From assembly GCA_022579005.1 (NCBI GenBank), contig MU401540.1:1-64000 (forward strand): a stretch of 64,000 nt of DNA. Direction: 5' to 3'. This DNA is from Poronia punctata. Its lineage: Eukaryota; Ascomycota; Sordariomycetes; Xylariales; Xylariaceae. Within the stretch, counting starts at the first letter, position 1. Every line of letters begins with the position of its first letter. Positions 46,307 to 58,882 of the stretch are shown here, piece after piece. Under the pieces are notes generated by a model, which saw only the letters and a program-made list of their open reading frames with translations, ran no database searches and was not told where the DNA came from. The translations under genes were made by a program, and so were the position numbers.

Positions 46307-47091
46307 CTAGTATTCAGGCGAGGGAAACCGATCCCTTGCCATCTTGAACTCGTTCGGGTGCTTCTTCTCGGCCTTCTTCTTCAGAGACCTGAAATTTTGA
46401 TCACGTTAGATCATTTCTTCGAAAGGCTCTGGCATTCCGTCCTCCACATAATCGGTAGGGGCAACTTACGAGACCTTCTTCGACGTCCACTCGAGGTTGG
46501 CCCGGACTTCCTGTGCATCCCGCACGCCATCGGCAAAACGTGCGCGCGACCTGGCCAGGCGTGCCTGCGCCTTGGCCTGCAGCTCTAGGAGTTCGCGATG
46601 TTTCGCGTTGAGGGTACCGGAACTGTTTGTCTCCAGCCCGTCAGTGGGGTTTTTATTGGGTTTAAGTGTCACACCTCGTCCCATTAGGCGTGTGGATAGA
46701 GGGAAACTACTCACGCTTGCGCCTGCTTGACAAGGCTTCGGTCCAAGGGCAATGGATCAAAGACGTTGGAAAAACGTTCTTGCATATATTCGTTGATATC
46801 TACCCCGCTAGCAGAGGCGACGCTGTCATCGTAACAGTCCTCGCCCACAGCGTGCGAGCCTTGGCGGTAGCTGTTACCTAGCGCGGCAGGGTGGCCTGTG
46901 GCGCTGGCGCTGCTTCCGCCATATGAGAACGTGCCACCCCCGGATGAGACGACGGACGGATCCGTCGTGTCGGGAGGCGAAACGTCGTACGGCTTGCTGC
47001 CATACCCGTAGGGGTATGTGTACGAGGGTTCTGTCTCCTTGATGGGGGCCGCCACGTTGCTGGCGTAGTACTGAGAAGAGTAGGTGGCCAT
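46307..47091 (-). CDS. kxd1: KXD1-like (KxDL) protein, lysosome/vacuole positioning complex subunit, 3 exons
   Basis: From 47091 downwards, exons 47091-46715, 46622-46470 and 46388-46307 join in phase to 203 aa. The first half is Tyr/Ser/Gly-rich and disordered (MATYSSQYYASNVAAP). The second half is the KxDL helix region: VFDPLPLDRSLVKQAQASGT, ELLELQAKAQARLARSRARF, then EVRANLEWTSKKVSSLKKKA and EKKHPNEF. KxDL proteins are subunits of BLOC-1-type complexes acting at endosomes and vacuoles. Donors are GTGAGT and GTAAGT; the acceptors end ACAG and TCAG. The upstream region is rich in (GT)n and purine/pyrimidine-biased tracts (47240-47420). Confidence 0.85.
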
Positions 47092-50000
47092 GTTGGACGG
47101 CTGTGTTCAGGTTGTATGGGTAGGGCAAGATGGTAGTGGGTTAGGGTTCAGCGCCGTGAAGGGTGGTGCTAGTGCTACGAAGGAAGCCGATAGGTGGTCG
47201 GGAGTGCAATGAGGTGTGTGAGTGTAGTGGTGTAAGACCTTGATGTCTTTGTGTGTGTGTGTGTGGGTGTGGGTGGAGGTTCGTGTGTCTCGGTAATCAA
47301 GGAGGAGTTGTTACAAACAAACAAACAAGATCTGGTTTCCTTCTCTTGGGGGAAGCGAGAAGAGGATGAGGTTTGATGAGGAAGGAAGAAGAAGAAAGAA
47401 ATCGTTTCCAACCCGTCGAAAAACTCATCCTTTTATAATTTTTCAAGGACACACTATGGCCCATACGAATAGACGCCATCCTAGAGAGACGGACTGACTG
47501 ACTAACTAACAGACTGGCCGGTAGAGTGAGTAAGGTAAGGTAAGGTATCTTGCAGTGAATCGATACTCCTCCTTCTTCTTCCGCCACCCCCCGTCCTATT
47601 CGCCCGATCCCTGGGAGCGTGCTCGCTCATTGGAACGGCACGGGTGAGTGAGTATAAGATGCATGTGTACATGTGTACCATGGAGCAAAGGAAAAAGGGG
47701 GGAAAGGAATGACAGCATTCAGGAAGACCCCCACTCGTTCGTTTGTTGGTTTGTTCGTTCGTTTCTTTTGTTTGCCTTGTCCGGCCAGGGTAAAAGGGGA
47801 GAAGTATATATGTGTTGTCAATATAGACCAAGCAGGTAGGTAAGCAACGAGGCAGAGAGAACAGGGGGGGGGGGTACAAAAAGAAAGAAATAACAGAAAG
47901 AAAAGAAAATTCCAAAAGGGTTTGCATGTGTTGTTGGGATGATCAATTTGCTTAGAAAATAAGCTTTTTTTAGTTGCGTTTGTTAGCGAGGGGGAGGGGG
48001 TGGGTGGGAAGAAATTATTTGATACCTTAGATACCTGGTACATAAGGTGTATAGAGAAATAAACGTAACACAAACAGAGGATTGAGTTCAAACCAGAAAA
48101 GTATGCACAAAACATTAAATTTACAAATGTTTAGGTTAGGTAGTCTTACCCATCCATAGCAGAGACAAGACATGGCAGATGCAGGGGTAAACAAGTCCCA
48201 AGGGGGGGATATCAATACAATGACGACAAGGGTAAGACTTTTTGCTCTCTTTCTTCGTGATGCAACCTACGTTTCTTACCATTTGTGTAAGTAGTCTGGT
48301 ACTGTTTAAATGGACGTGGAATAAGGGAAAATTCCAAAAAGAGAAGATTGGATGGATTATTTCGATGTCTACAAGACAAGTAAAGATGCGTATGTATACT
48401 TCTTGCTGGAGGGTGTTTGATTAAAATAAAGTGGATATAGAGACTCACCTATGTACATTACCTAAGTATCACTTATTTAAACCGTTGGGATATACGAGTA
48501 GTCTAGGTTAGGTATCAGTAGCTCTACAAGAGAAACCCGAGAGCCGTGTGTCCAGATAGACAGGTATAAATGGCTCTAAAGCCTTGATGTGTGTAAATGT
48601 TACCTATTACCTTGTTCTGACTAGATCAGGAATTGGACGAAGCGGCACGTGAGAGGAGGTACTACGTCCCATCAGTGCTGGTTCGACCAAGTAAGATAAT
48701 CAAGCATGAAGAGGGGACAAGGGCAAGTAAGAGGAACCAGTAATGCGACAAGATAATCGCGGCCATGTCGTATTCGGCCCATTTGGTATGTTGTCTGAGC
48801 CATATAATGTATATCGGAGATGCATTTATGAATGTCTTTTCTTTGTCACGGCAAGGGTTAGTTGTAATCCATTAGTCCGTCAGGAATTCGCATAAGCCTT
48901 TGGTTCCGACGACCGACCTTGCTGCGGTATGGTTTCCGTAGACGGCAAGTATAGTATATCTTTTCGGTCTGTCTTGGGGCGGCATTGGCTGATAATCTGG
49001 GGATTCTTGTACGGGTATCATTCCAGGAAGGGGGGTGTACAACTAGTAGCTAATGTATCCCCAGGAAACCTGCATTAGTACTTTATAGAATCGTGGAACG
49101 ATGATGAATGGATGGGTTGGGGGCCTGGTAGGAGCGGAATGTTGGTCCTGGGCGGCGGTCTACACTGCCAAGTACATAGTGCAGAGAACCGGTACCATCC
49201 TACGGTCCCTCTGGTGCCATTTTGACCATTCTAACCGGGACTCTGGGCGAATGAGGTACGCATGGACGGTGGATAATCAACTTATAGACGGACGGATTCC
49301 AGATTCACGCTGGCGGTGTGGAGTCTCTCACGGATAGAGGTTCAAGGATCTTCGGAAACTGTCAAGGGGACTAGGTTAGAAGGAATAGCAAGGCACTTAA
49401 TGACCACCCCCCTGGCCAAAAATACAGCAAAGTGCTTCTGTTGAAACAGTGGAGAGCAAGAAAGCAGCGGCAGCAGCCTGACAACGGCTGACCCACGTGG
49501 TACCTGGAAGCCAGGGTCGTGGAACTTAGACAGAGGGCCAGGGTCACGTCGGGATTCGGGGACAGTACTTCGCAGCAAATCTTGACGTCTTCCTACCAGA
49601 GGCGTATGCGCGGGAAACCACGCCGGGTCGATGCCAACCATGTTACTTACTATCAAGATCCCAGCATCTTCGGCTCCACCACTCAGGCGACTCGCCTCCC
49701 ACAGCAAGCCCCGTTGATGGGCAATATTGCCAGCAAGCGCGGTGACGCTAAGGATTACGATACCGATGGTGGATGAAAAAGCGGCAACGGATCCTTTCCC
49801 TACCGCGGCTCGAGGGGGCGTGGGAGGATCAAAATGGGTTCCCCATCTTTTGCACGCACTAAGTAGACGGCGTACTGGAAATTGTAGTCTAAGAAGGGAA
49901 GTAGGTGAAGGATGGAGGCGAGGGGGCCATGGAACGTCAGGATGGAATGTCGGAATTCCAAGGTCGTTCGGTTACTGGCCAGGTCAGGCAGAGGTGCAGC

Positions 50001-52972
50001 ATGTTGGGCACTTGGGTGTCATGATGCGTTGTCAAACCTGGGGTCAGCCAACTGAATTGGGTTATAACTCTGTAAGCTGTCCCGAATGCTTTCTGCAAGA
50101 CACGGCAAATAAATGAATGAAAACCACATCAATTTGCCTTACCTAGAAGGGAATGTTTAGAAAGAACCAGTTCTTGATACAAAACATTGTCCACAGAATA
50201 AAAGCATACTTTCTCGATATCTTCCACTGACTCCTTCCACTTGGCTTTTGCAATGGTTTCAGAAATCGTAGTCCGGGGAGAGTCAGTGAGAGTGTACTCT
50301 TGCTCGGTTTTGGTCCGACGAGTGGAATTTAGTAATTCTCACAATTAAATTTTCTGATTGGTCAAATATCATCTAAGTTTGATTTTAAAGAAGGGACGCC
50401 AAACCTAAAACCTTTACCAATAGGGTATAGACAATCGCACCTGCCTGTATGTCTACGTACTACGTATGTAGAAGGGTAGGTTACAGGTACAAGTAGATCT
50501 AGCCTCTGGACAACAGAAGCTTTTGTATTTATTTATTTTATTCTCTGGTTGGCTTTCCCTTGTCAATTGGCAGTCTTACTTAAAACCCTTTGCCGGCTCC
50601 GCCCGTCCTACCCGTCAAGGTTATTACTAATTAGACAGCCCCTCAACCATCCTGACGCCTTCAGGTAATGCGCTGTAAGCGGTCTGCCCCGCGCCACCGA
50701 AAGGTTGGGTTGACTTGAATTGGTTGCATTGTGCCTCTATCTGAGGTCCCAGAGCCTCGGAGTTAAGTTGCTCATGTTCTTAATTTCCAATTGTACCTCA
50801 ATCGTGTGAGATAGAGCTTCACCGTTGCTAGGACCATTGGAATCGCAATGCCGATATTAGTTAGATGTTTAGGGGTTTGGGACATGTACTCTGTTCTGTC
50901 TTCCTCTTGCCGAGGAAAAAGGTCAGATGTTTTGTGGTACCTTTCGAGATGCAAAGGAACGAACACATCGGTTCAAACAACGAGATGCGTGCCGCACCTT
51001 TTGACGTGGCCATGTTGAATGGGTCTTGCGAAAGCCCTTGGCTGATTGGTCGCCCAGACATCGATCGGCTACTACCTAGTCCATATTCGGATATGTAACC
51101 GTCAGGCAAGGAGAACTGCAGGCCGGGCATCTGGGCCGGATAACTCGTCAAAGCCCAGAAAACGGGCCAATGTCAAGTTATTGACGTGGCAGCGCACTTG
51201 GCCCCAGATATTATCTAGCTTAGACCTCTTACATCTTTTCATGGCGCTGACATGGGGAAAACAGTAAACCGATATCAACCCAAGTTGAGCGATTTGGAGA
51301 GGGCGGTCTGTACAACTCTACCCAGCCAAGAGCCATGGCGAGATAGTAGATGCACGATAAGTTCCTATCTGTGCTAAAGGCATGCGCTAGCTGCTTCTCG
51401 GCATTTTATCAGATTTCCAATGATACCGAGAGGTAGACCATTGCTGGTATTCCACCACCGCTAAAACATGCAAGCTGGGACACTGACGACTAGCGAATCC
51501 TCCGAGCAATCAGGTGATATACGGCTAACTTAGAGGCTGTCTGTGTCGAGCTACAGATAGCATATGGTATCCGTGATAACCTTCCCATGGGCCGTGGCAA
51601 GCATATGTATTAGATATATTCCAACCGGATTTGGAAGATAGTCGGATCGGCTGGGCTAATGGGTGCAGTGGGTGCAGTGGGGACCGATGACTTGCAGGTC
51701 AGGATAGTCGAGTCATATGTAGTATCCCGCCAGTTAGGATCCAGTAAATAACGTGGCCAGTAGCCTGGATTTACATGCGTAATTGTAGCTGGCCATTTGT
51801 GAGTTGGTGACCCCCAAATGTTCCAGCAGACAAGAGCCTCTAGGGCGTTTGTGAGTTCATTGACCAGGCCCGTCAAGGGAAAAGGGTGGTGCGCCTCTCA
51901 AAGCCGAGGCAAGGATACGTGATTTCGGACCGGCCTGCATGAACCGTGATATTATCATTTGCTTATGAGGCAGGCCCTGGTGTGTATTGACGTCTGGCCG
52001 ATAAGGGGAACCGCCGCATATAAGGCAGAAGACTACAACTGATCTGCGATGGGGGGGTTGCAGGCAGATGCTACGTCAAGAAGAGCTGACGACGAACGGA
52101 GTGGCGGTTACAGCCATGGACATTGGCCGCATTGGGTCGCAGTCTAGTTGGCGACTTCATGCAGGATAATATGAATGATGATGGGGCATCTTCTCATAGG
52201 ACATAGCCGGCCTTGTCCATGTAGTCAAAATCCTGGGGTGCGTACTGCACCTGCACGAAAGGGCGGGTCTAGGTCTAGCTTAGGTACCTCCGTTTTTGTT
52301 CTTCCCATCATCTTTAGCGTAGTGTTTGCAAAGCCATCGAGTTCATAGCTTTAGCTGCTTGAAGCTTTGGCTGCTTATAGAAAAGTGGCAAGTCGACCGT
52401 TCCTCGTAGACAAGACATAACCATCATCACATGTTGCTCATAGGTATACTTCATGCCGTGTAATTGAATGTGCAATGTGCCAATGCGCCGGCGGTTACCG
52501 CTACATGCGGTATGTAATCGGTTCATTTGCACTGGCGTCCTGACTAGCCACTCTCGTGACAGACCTTTGCAGCAAGGTCGTCAGAGCAACAGAAGGCAAC
52601 GATGTGGGAGACAAGCTCATTTTTCTTGCTGCAGGGGATGGCAATCTTATAGCGCGACAATCGATTCGTCTGTAGGACACAATGTTTCTGCCTGGTGAAA
52701 TAGGAGAGAAGCACTTAGGTTGCGAGGTCCGGATCTTTGTAGGCTACACTGATGTTTGTGATGGCCCGAATGTGTTCATATCGTGCCGTTGCTAGAGCCG
52801 GTTGGTCGTGGATCGAGGGGAAATGGCCCTCCATGTGGGCACAGAAGAGTGGAGTTGGAAAGCAAATATAACAAAAAGCAAACAGGCAAACCCGGTCGCA
52901 GACTCAATCCCAGATGACCCCCCATACTACCGCGGGTATGGTTGCAGTTTAATTAGGTATGCACCTTATCGC
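47092..52972. other. gene-free stretch, 5.9 kb
   Basis: The largest gap in the normal-GC part. 47092-47600 is probably the KXD1 promoter, with GT repeats and C/T-biased runs. Beyond it there are only isolated frames. A minus-strand frame open from about 49970 to 49342 has no ATG at its head. A 96-codon minus frame at 50861-51151 starts MTSYPAQMPGLQFSL but has no partner exon or motif. No tRNA or rRNA was seen. A lineage-specific or long non-coding gene remains possible. Confidence 0.5.
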
Positions 52973-54190
52973 CTAACCGAAAATCTTCAAGAAACCCCAA
53001 ATGCCTACGCCGCTCAGGACCGGTATCGTCAAGTTGTCATCCCATCCGAATAAATCAAGAACTTCGCTTCCTGCCGCCACCAAGCCAGACCACAAACTCA
53101 TAACGGTAAGCGCCGCAGCCCCGCCCAAAGTCGCCGGCTCTTCATATCCGAGGGCATTTGACAGTAAAGCAGGCAGCCGTAGCACACCCCGGAACATAAA
53201 GGGATGATGTTCATCACCAGGGAACGGGCCAGTCCGGGGGGCAAGTGAACCCCAGAACCAAGCGGCCGTACCAACTCCCACGAGAAAGGCCGCAAAGGAT
53301 CCGGCAAATGACTTTCCACGGCGGATTCTCGGAGTGTATCTTCCGTATAGCCGCCCAAAAGTGCTGGCGGCCGTATCACACCAACTCAATAGCATGACAG
53401 CGACGACAGACACGTCTTTGGGGAAGAAACGGAGGACTATCCAGGCTCCAAGTAAATAGAATATGGTACCGTTCCAGCCTGCATATTCTGTCTCTCGCAT
53501 CAAAGCACCGAGGTACTTTACATAAAGTCGGTTCAACGAGGCATATTTGTGGCGCAGGAAGTCCACCGTCGCAATGGGCACGAGAGCACTCATTAGGTAG
53601 GGTGGCACCGAAGAAGTCTGTGTGCCGGTCACATAAAGATAATACACAAAGAACCCTATCGATACATGTAACACTTTTCTAGGCACCTCATGTTTATGAA
53701 TCAAGGTCTGGAAATGGCGATGTATCGGGATCAGGCCGAGAGGACTAGGACTACGGCTGAAGTCCCGCCAGCTCCATCCTGGCGGTGCTCGAGACGGCGG
53801 AGCGAGGAGGCCGTCAGAAGACGGCGCCACACCATTCGATAGAGTCGCAGCGTCGTCCATATCTCTCGGGTGGTGTATGCTTGGGCTGCGGCCTTGCCTT
53901 TCAATCTTATCGCTCTCGGACTTACCCGGGACTAGGCCCAGGACCCCACGAACTTTGTTAGGACTTCGTGACTGGGCCCGGGTCCTCCGGAGTTCTGGGT
54001 CTGATTCTTCATCGGGCGTCTCTGGTATAGGATGATGTGCCGAGACACTGCTAGCCTGCCGGCGACGAGTGGCAGATCGCGTAACGGGGGCCATATAGCT
54101 GCCATCATTCTCATTCTGATCGGACGGTGTAGGGCTAGGAGATATGACTCTCGGAGTTGCCGGCACTCCCCGCCTAGTACGAGAGGACAT
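52973..54190 (-). CDS. dgk1: CTP-dependent diacylglycerol kinase DGK1
   Basis: A single exon, 405 aa. A long, basic, Ser/Pro-rich N-terminal region (about 1-160) carries RSATRRRQ and repeated SP sites. The membrane domain begins with HEVPRKVLHVSIGFFVYYLY, typical of Dgk1/SEC59-type enzymes, then YLMSALVPIATVDFLRHKY, FYLLGAWIVLRFFPKDVSVV, LLSWCDTAASTFGRLYGRYT, and RGKSFAGSFAAFLVGVG, the CTP-transferase motif region. It phosphorylates diacylglycerol with CTP to phosphatidate at the ER/nuclear membrane, balancing triacylglycerol and membrane synthesis. The C-terminus VLSGVGIWGFLKIFG is normal for the family. Confidence 0.92.
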   Translation of the reverse strand: MSSRTRRGVPATPRVISPSPTPSDQNENDGSYMAPVTRSATRRRQASSVSAHHPIPETPDEESDPELRRTRAQSRSPNKVRGVLGLVPGKSESDKIERQGRSPSIHHPRDMDDAATLSNGVAPSSDGLLAPPSRAPPGWSWRDFSRSPSPLGLIPIHRHFQTLIHKHEVPRKVLHVSIGFFVYYLYVTGTQTSSVPPYLMSALVPIATVDFLRHKYASLNRLYVKYLGALMRETEYAGWNGTIFYLLGAWIVLRFFPKDVSVVAVMLLSWCDTAASTFGRLYGRYTPRIRRGKSFAGSFAAFLVGVGTAAWFWGSLAPRTGPFPGDEHHPFMFRGVLRLPALLSNALGYEEPATLGGAAALTVMSLWSGLVAAGSEVLDLFGWDDNLTIPVLSGVGIWGFLKIFG

Positions 54191-55165
54191 GGTGGAAGGG
54201 TACGGAGGCAGGACTGGAGCCGAAACGGTGCCGGTGAATATGTGTCGTAAGTCGTAAAATCGTAAGGGCCAGTATGTGGAGTTGAGATAGCTATCCCCCC
54301 TCGACTCACGCGTGGCGGTCGAGAAAGGCTTGACGAGGAGGGCAGCGAAGAGTGCTATCGAATCCAGGTTGACAGATGGCGGTGATGCAGCAGAGATGAA
54401 CTCCGCCGCATTGTGCTATGTTCGGTGTTTCTGGCACAACTCGGAACGAATTGTCTATGAATAGCGACGTTGATGCAAACTTGTTTGTTGGCATGTAGTT
54501 TTTCGCCCTCTTCGAGGACTGACAATACAACTTGCGTAAGAAATGAGGGTAAAAACGCAAGCAGCCTTATTATCTACGACCCGATACCTCTTTCATGTCG
54601 CGCCTTATTGAGTAGGTAAGTTTTATGATAGGGCGCGATCGGATTGGACTGTTAGAGAATTTCTTAAGCCACTTGACTCGCTGACATATGATCACCAGCC
54701 CCAGTTCAGTTTAGACTAGACTAGACTAGTACCTTGCCCAACTAGGCTGATCATCCCCACACGTAGCTGCCCATGTAGGTACATTACAAAGTATGTAGCC
54801 TTCACCTTGTAAGTACATGGTTAGAGTCGGCATACTCGTACCCGAGCCACACCAGATGTACGAGAAGGTACCTATGGTGCAAGTACACGCACAGCATTCT
54901 GCTACCTCTAAGTGGTTGCCTGTACTGTAAGCCAAAACGAACCCCAACCATGCCGAGCTTGGCACTGTGACGACGAAACACAGGTGAGATCATGCCCCTC
55001 GAGATGCCAGCGCTGAACGTAACATAAAACAACATACGTCTTTGTCGCCCGACAAAGTAAAAAGAACTACAATCCACACTCACTTTTTTATTTTTCTACT
55101 TCGTTCCTAGCAACCTTTTTCAACTATATCTTGAACATCGAAACTAGTTAACTCATAAGAGTACT
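54191..55165. promoter_or_regulatory. divergent promoter region, DGK1 and SEC18
   Basis: 975 bp between the start codons of two divergent membrane-biology genes. It contains a GACTA direct repeat (54713-54728) and a pyrimidine-rich stretch just before the SEC18 start. No specific site is claimed. Confidence 0.45.
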
Positions 55166-57797
55166 ATGTCCAAGATGCCGTTCGGCTTTGGTGGTTTGCC
55201 TGGAGCGAACCCACGAGCTCCTCAGAACCAAAGACCTCAAGCAGATGCCACAAGTGGCTCTTATCGCCGGATAGACCCCTACAACGCGCCACAACAAGGA
55301 TACAGAGATTCGGACCCTCGGATGGCGCCTTCGGGTGGCGGCGGATACGATCCATCTCGACCGAGACCGAGTGAAAAGCCCAGTTCGGCACGGGGGCCTG
55401 CGAGAAGAGTACCGCTGAGGGTTGAAAAGGTCGCAGATAGATCTCTTGGTGAGAGACTTATTTACTCTAATTTGTAAGCGAGGTCCGAACTTCTACTCGG
55501 CATAGCTCATGCTAACTAAGCTACTGTATAGATGCGCCGTGTCCCCAGACGATTTCCCTCCCAACCGCGATGGTTCCCATATGTACATTCTCGTCCGTGG
55601 TGGCGAACCTGCGGGCGAATATGTAGTCACGGCCACGCCGGTGCCGGGATACCCCCGGGGCTGCATAAGTCTGTCCGACCCTCAACGGAGTTGGTGCGGC
55701 ATCACCATGACGGACACCTTCACGGGTGAGCTATACGATCCGTTTGCGTCTGGGGGCAAAGCTTACCTTGGCTCGTTGGACGTCGAGATTGGTTTCGCTT
55801 CGCTGAAGAAACGGACCGACGCCTCTTATGACGAGGATGAACTCGCCAAGATCTTTCTCGAGACCTTCCAAAATCAGGTTCTGACTCCTGGTCAGCGCGT
55901 TATGATGAACGTCCGGAACATCCCTCTCTTGGCAGTTGTCAAGACAGTAGGCTTGGTGGACCTTGCGATGTCTTCCGATGATGCGGCTAAACAGGTATCT
56001 CGAGAAGGATCAGCCAGAGGAATACTTACGAGCCAAACTCGCGTGCTGTTCCACCGAGACGGTAAGAGCGACTTCAAGATGAAGCCGTCGATGTCGAAGC
56101 CGAATTCCAACGCAATCTTGAGCCCTGATTTCAAATTCGAGGACATGGGCATTGGTGGTCTAGGAAACGAGTTCTCGACCATCTTCAGGCGAGCCTTCGC
56201 GTCCCGGGTCTTCCCACCGGGTTTGGTTGCTAAGATCGGTATTCCACACGTCAAGGGTATGCTGCTTTACGGCCCTCCTGGAACGGGAAAGACATTGATT
56301 GCCAGGCAAATCGGAAAGATGTTGAATGCCCGGCCTCCAAAGGTGATCAATGGTCCAGAGGTGCTCAATAAATATGTTGGCCAGTCGGAGGAGAATATCC
56401 GAAAGCTCTTCGCCGACGCAGAAGCCGAGTACAAGGAGAGGGGCGAAGAAAGCAGTCTTCATATCATCATATTCGACGAGCTTGACGCCGTCTGCAAGCA
56501 GCGAGGATCGGGTGCCGGTGGTGGCACAGGCGTCGGTGACAGCGTCGTGAACCAGCTGCTTTCCAAGCTTGATGGTGTCGATCAGCTCAACAACATCCTG
56601 TTGATAGGCATGACAAATCGGAAAGACATGATCGACGATGCGCTGCTCCGACCTGGCCGTCTGGAAGTTCATTTGGAGATTTCCCTTCCGGACGAAGCCG
56701 GACGCCTAGAGATTCTGAAAATCCATACCAATAGCATGAGGTCGAATGGACTGCTAAACCCGGATGTCGATCTGGAGGAGTTGGCAGGCCTTACTAAGAA
56801 CTTCTCGGGTGCCGAGCTCAACGGTCTCGTCAAGGCAGCCGCCTCATTCGCGTTCTCGCGCCACACCGAGGTTGGACAGCTAGCGGCTGTCAAGCAAGAC
56901 GTGGCCAATATGAAGATCAACCGCAGTGATTTCATGAATGCGTTGACTGAAGTTCGGCCAGCGTACGGTGTATCCGAGGCGGAACTAGAAGAAGCGCTCC
57001 AATTGGGCATCATCCCCTATGCTCCTCATATCAACAGCACGGTGGATGAGATGATGCGCGTGGTCGGCATGATCAAGGACGACCCGAATAAGTTTAGCAC
57101 CTCTGTGCTTTTCCACGGGCCCAAAGCTGCTGGCAAGACCGCATTGGCAGCACACATTGCGATGCAGTCGGGCTTTCCGTTTGTCAAGATGATCACACCG
57201 GCCGATTTGGTCGGCTACCGGGATGACTTTGCCAAAAAGGATTACGTGCACAAGGCCTTTGCAGATTCTTACAAGTCTCCTGCCAGTATCCTGATTCTCG
57301 ATGACTTTGAGCGCTTAATCGGGTGGAACCCGATCGGGATGAGATGTTCGGAAACCATGCTTCAGGCCCTCACGACTCTTATCGTGTCGAAGCCGCCCAA
57401 GGTAAGTCGTTGTAAAACTGCCGTCCTTTTTTATTATACTTGCTCACACACAGTACAGGGCCACCGCCTATTAGTATTCGTCACTACATCCAAGCTGTCG
57501 GTACTCAAGATGCTGGAAATCGATATGGATTTTGCAAAGAAAGTGGCCGTTCCTGCCGTTGCCAACACGCAGGAACTCGGCACGGTGCTGCAACATTCCA
57601 GAGCTTTTGCCCCGGAAGACGTAAGTGAAGCCGTCAACCTCGTCCGGCGCGGGGCCGGGTCAGATAGCGTCGGCGTCGGTATCAAGACGGTCCTCGACTG
57701 CATCTTCGAGGCTCGAGCAGGTGGTGGGGAGAGTCCCGAGGTCACGCAGACCTTCTCGGAGCTCATGGTCGAAAAGATACAAGAGTTACAGGCTTAG
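55166..57797 (+). CDS. sec18: SEC18/NSF, AAA ATPase of vesicle fusion, 3 exons
   Basis: Exons 55166-55473, 55532-57401 and 57459-57797 give 838 aa. A Pro/Gly-rich N-terminal extension leads to the N domain (LIYSNLCAVSPDDFP, GCISLSDPQRSWCG). D1 has GPPGTGKT (350-357), Walker B IIIFDELDAV and the sensor/SRH region MTNRKDMIDDALLRPGRLEV. D2 has GPKAAGKT (632-639) and ILILDDFERLIGW, with Asp-Asp instead of Asp-Glu as usual in the poorly hydrolysing NSF D2. Sec18 disassembles SNARE complexes together with alpha-SNAP (Sec17). The second intron (57402-57458) is 57 bp, in frame and stop-free; it was removed because PPK joined to GHRLLVFVTTS restores the family sequence. Confidence 0.96.
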
Positions 57798-58882
57798 ATT
57801 TTGCATCTAGAATTATCAGATATTGAGCGCCCTAGGCATATGATTATAGGAGTATATACGGTTCGACTACCGAGTTAAACGCATTGATTCTGGGTGTGGC
57901 GTGTCGACCCGAAAGCATCAACAAAATATAGTTTCATATATATGGTGGTTTAGGACTACAAGCACGCTCCCTTCACGTCAGTGTCCACGATAGAAACGGA
58001 GTCTCGCAGTCGCCCGGGACATTACTTTGCTTATCTTCGATTCTCCTCTTCGTTTTCAATTACGGAGACAAAGGAGCAGAGAGGCAAGACTGACTTGTGG
58101 CCATGTGCGGTCGTGAAGTATTCACATACAGATAAAACGTTACTCAAATGCCTATGCTGATATTTTGAAGGGCAATAGTTTTTGCGCATATCAAGAATCC
58201 GACGTGCCAAGCTTTTGCCTAAAGCAATCTAACTCATTCACTTTTAGTATACCTCTCTCTTCGTTCATGTATTCGACCGAGTTACCTACTCGATGCGACT
58301 TGAGTATAAGTGGGACTTTGTCGACCGCGAGCGCATGTAAATAGAATATTCGATTGGAGCGCAAAAAGAAGCAGGATTCGGAACGAAGACTTCGGCCGGC
58401 GACGCACATCCCGAATTACTAGAAACGGCGGCGGCATTTTTCTCGTCTGTACTTTGGGGAAATTTATCGGCCCCGGAAATATCCACCGGGCATGACCTCC
58501 GGATCAGGCCTACGGAACCCCGCCTCGGTGCCTATTATGGCGGGTCGTTCGCGTTTCCCTTGCGGAAGTTGGTTGTTTTTCTTTACGTGTGTCACTGTGT
58601 GCGCGTATAGGTCTTTTTTTTTATTTGCCTTTCCTTGGTTTTTAAGAAGTCTTGGATGAGTTACTCCACCAAACAAGCTGAGGAAAATGTCTCGAGTTTT
58701 CCCATTGCGAGCGATGATCTGCATCTGATCCCGTCTTAGTATTATATTAATAGTGCCTTTCTTTTGCGAGGAAACATAAAACCACCCGGGGAAGAAAGTT
58801 CCAAGTCGCTCGTTTTCTTTCTTGGTCAGATACGATATAAGAAAAGAAAAGGAAAACAATTCCAAGATTTACTGACTTGACG
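57798..58882. other. intergenic, 1.08 kb
   Basis: 3' flank of SEC18 and promoter of the GH43 gene. Short frames on both strands (58191-58409, 58464-58865) lack features. Confidence 0.55.

Noticed and set aside
49342..49707. Minus-strand frame with a hydrophobic segment (FSSTIGIVILSVTALAG) upstream
   Set aside because: Open for about 210 codons but no ATG at the head, no recognisable family and no splice-linked exon; kept only as a note in the gap finding.
50861..51151. 96-codon minus-strand frame starting MTSYPAQMPG
   Set aside because: It has an ATG and moderate complexity, but no domain, neighbour or intron structure to support it.
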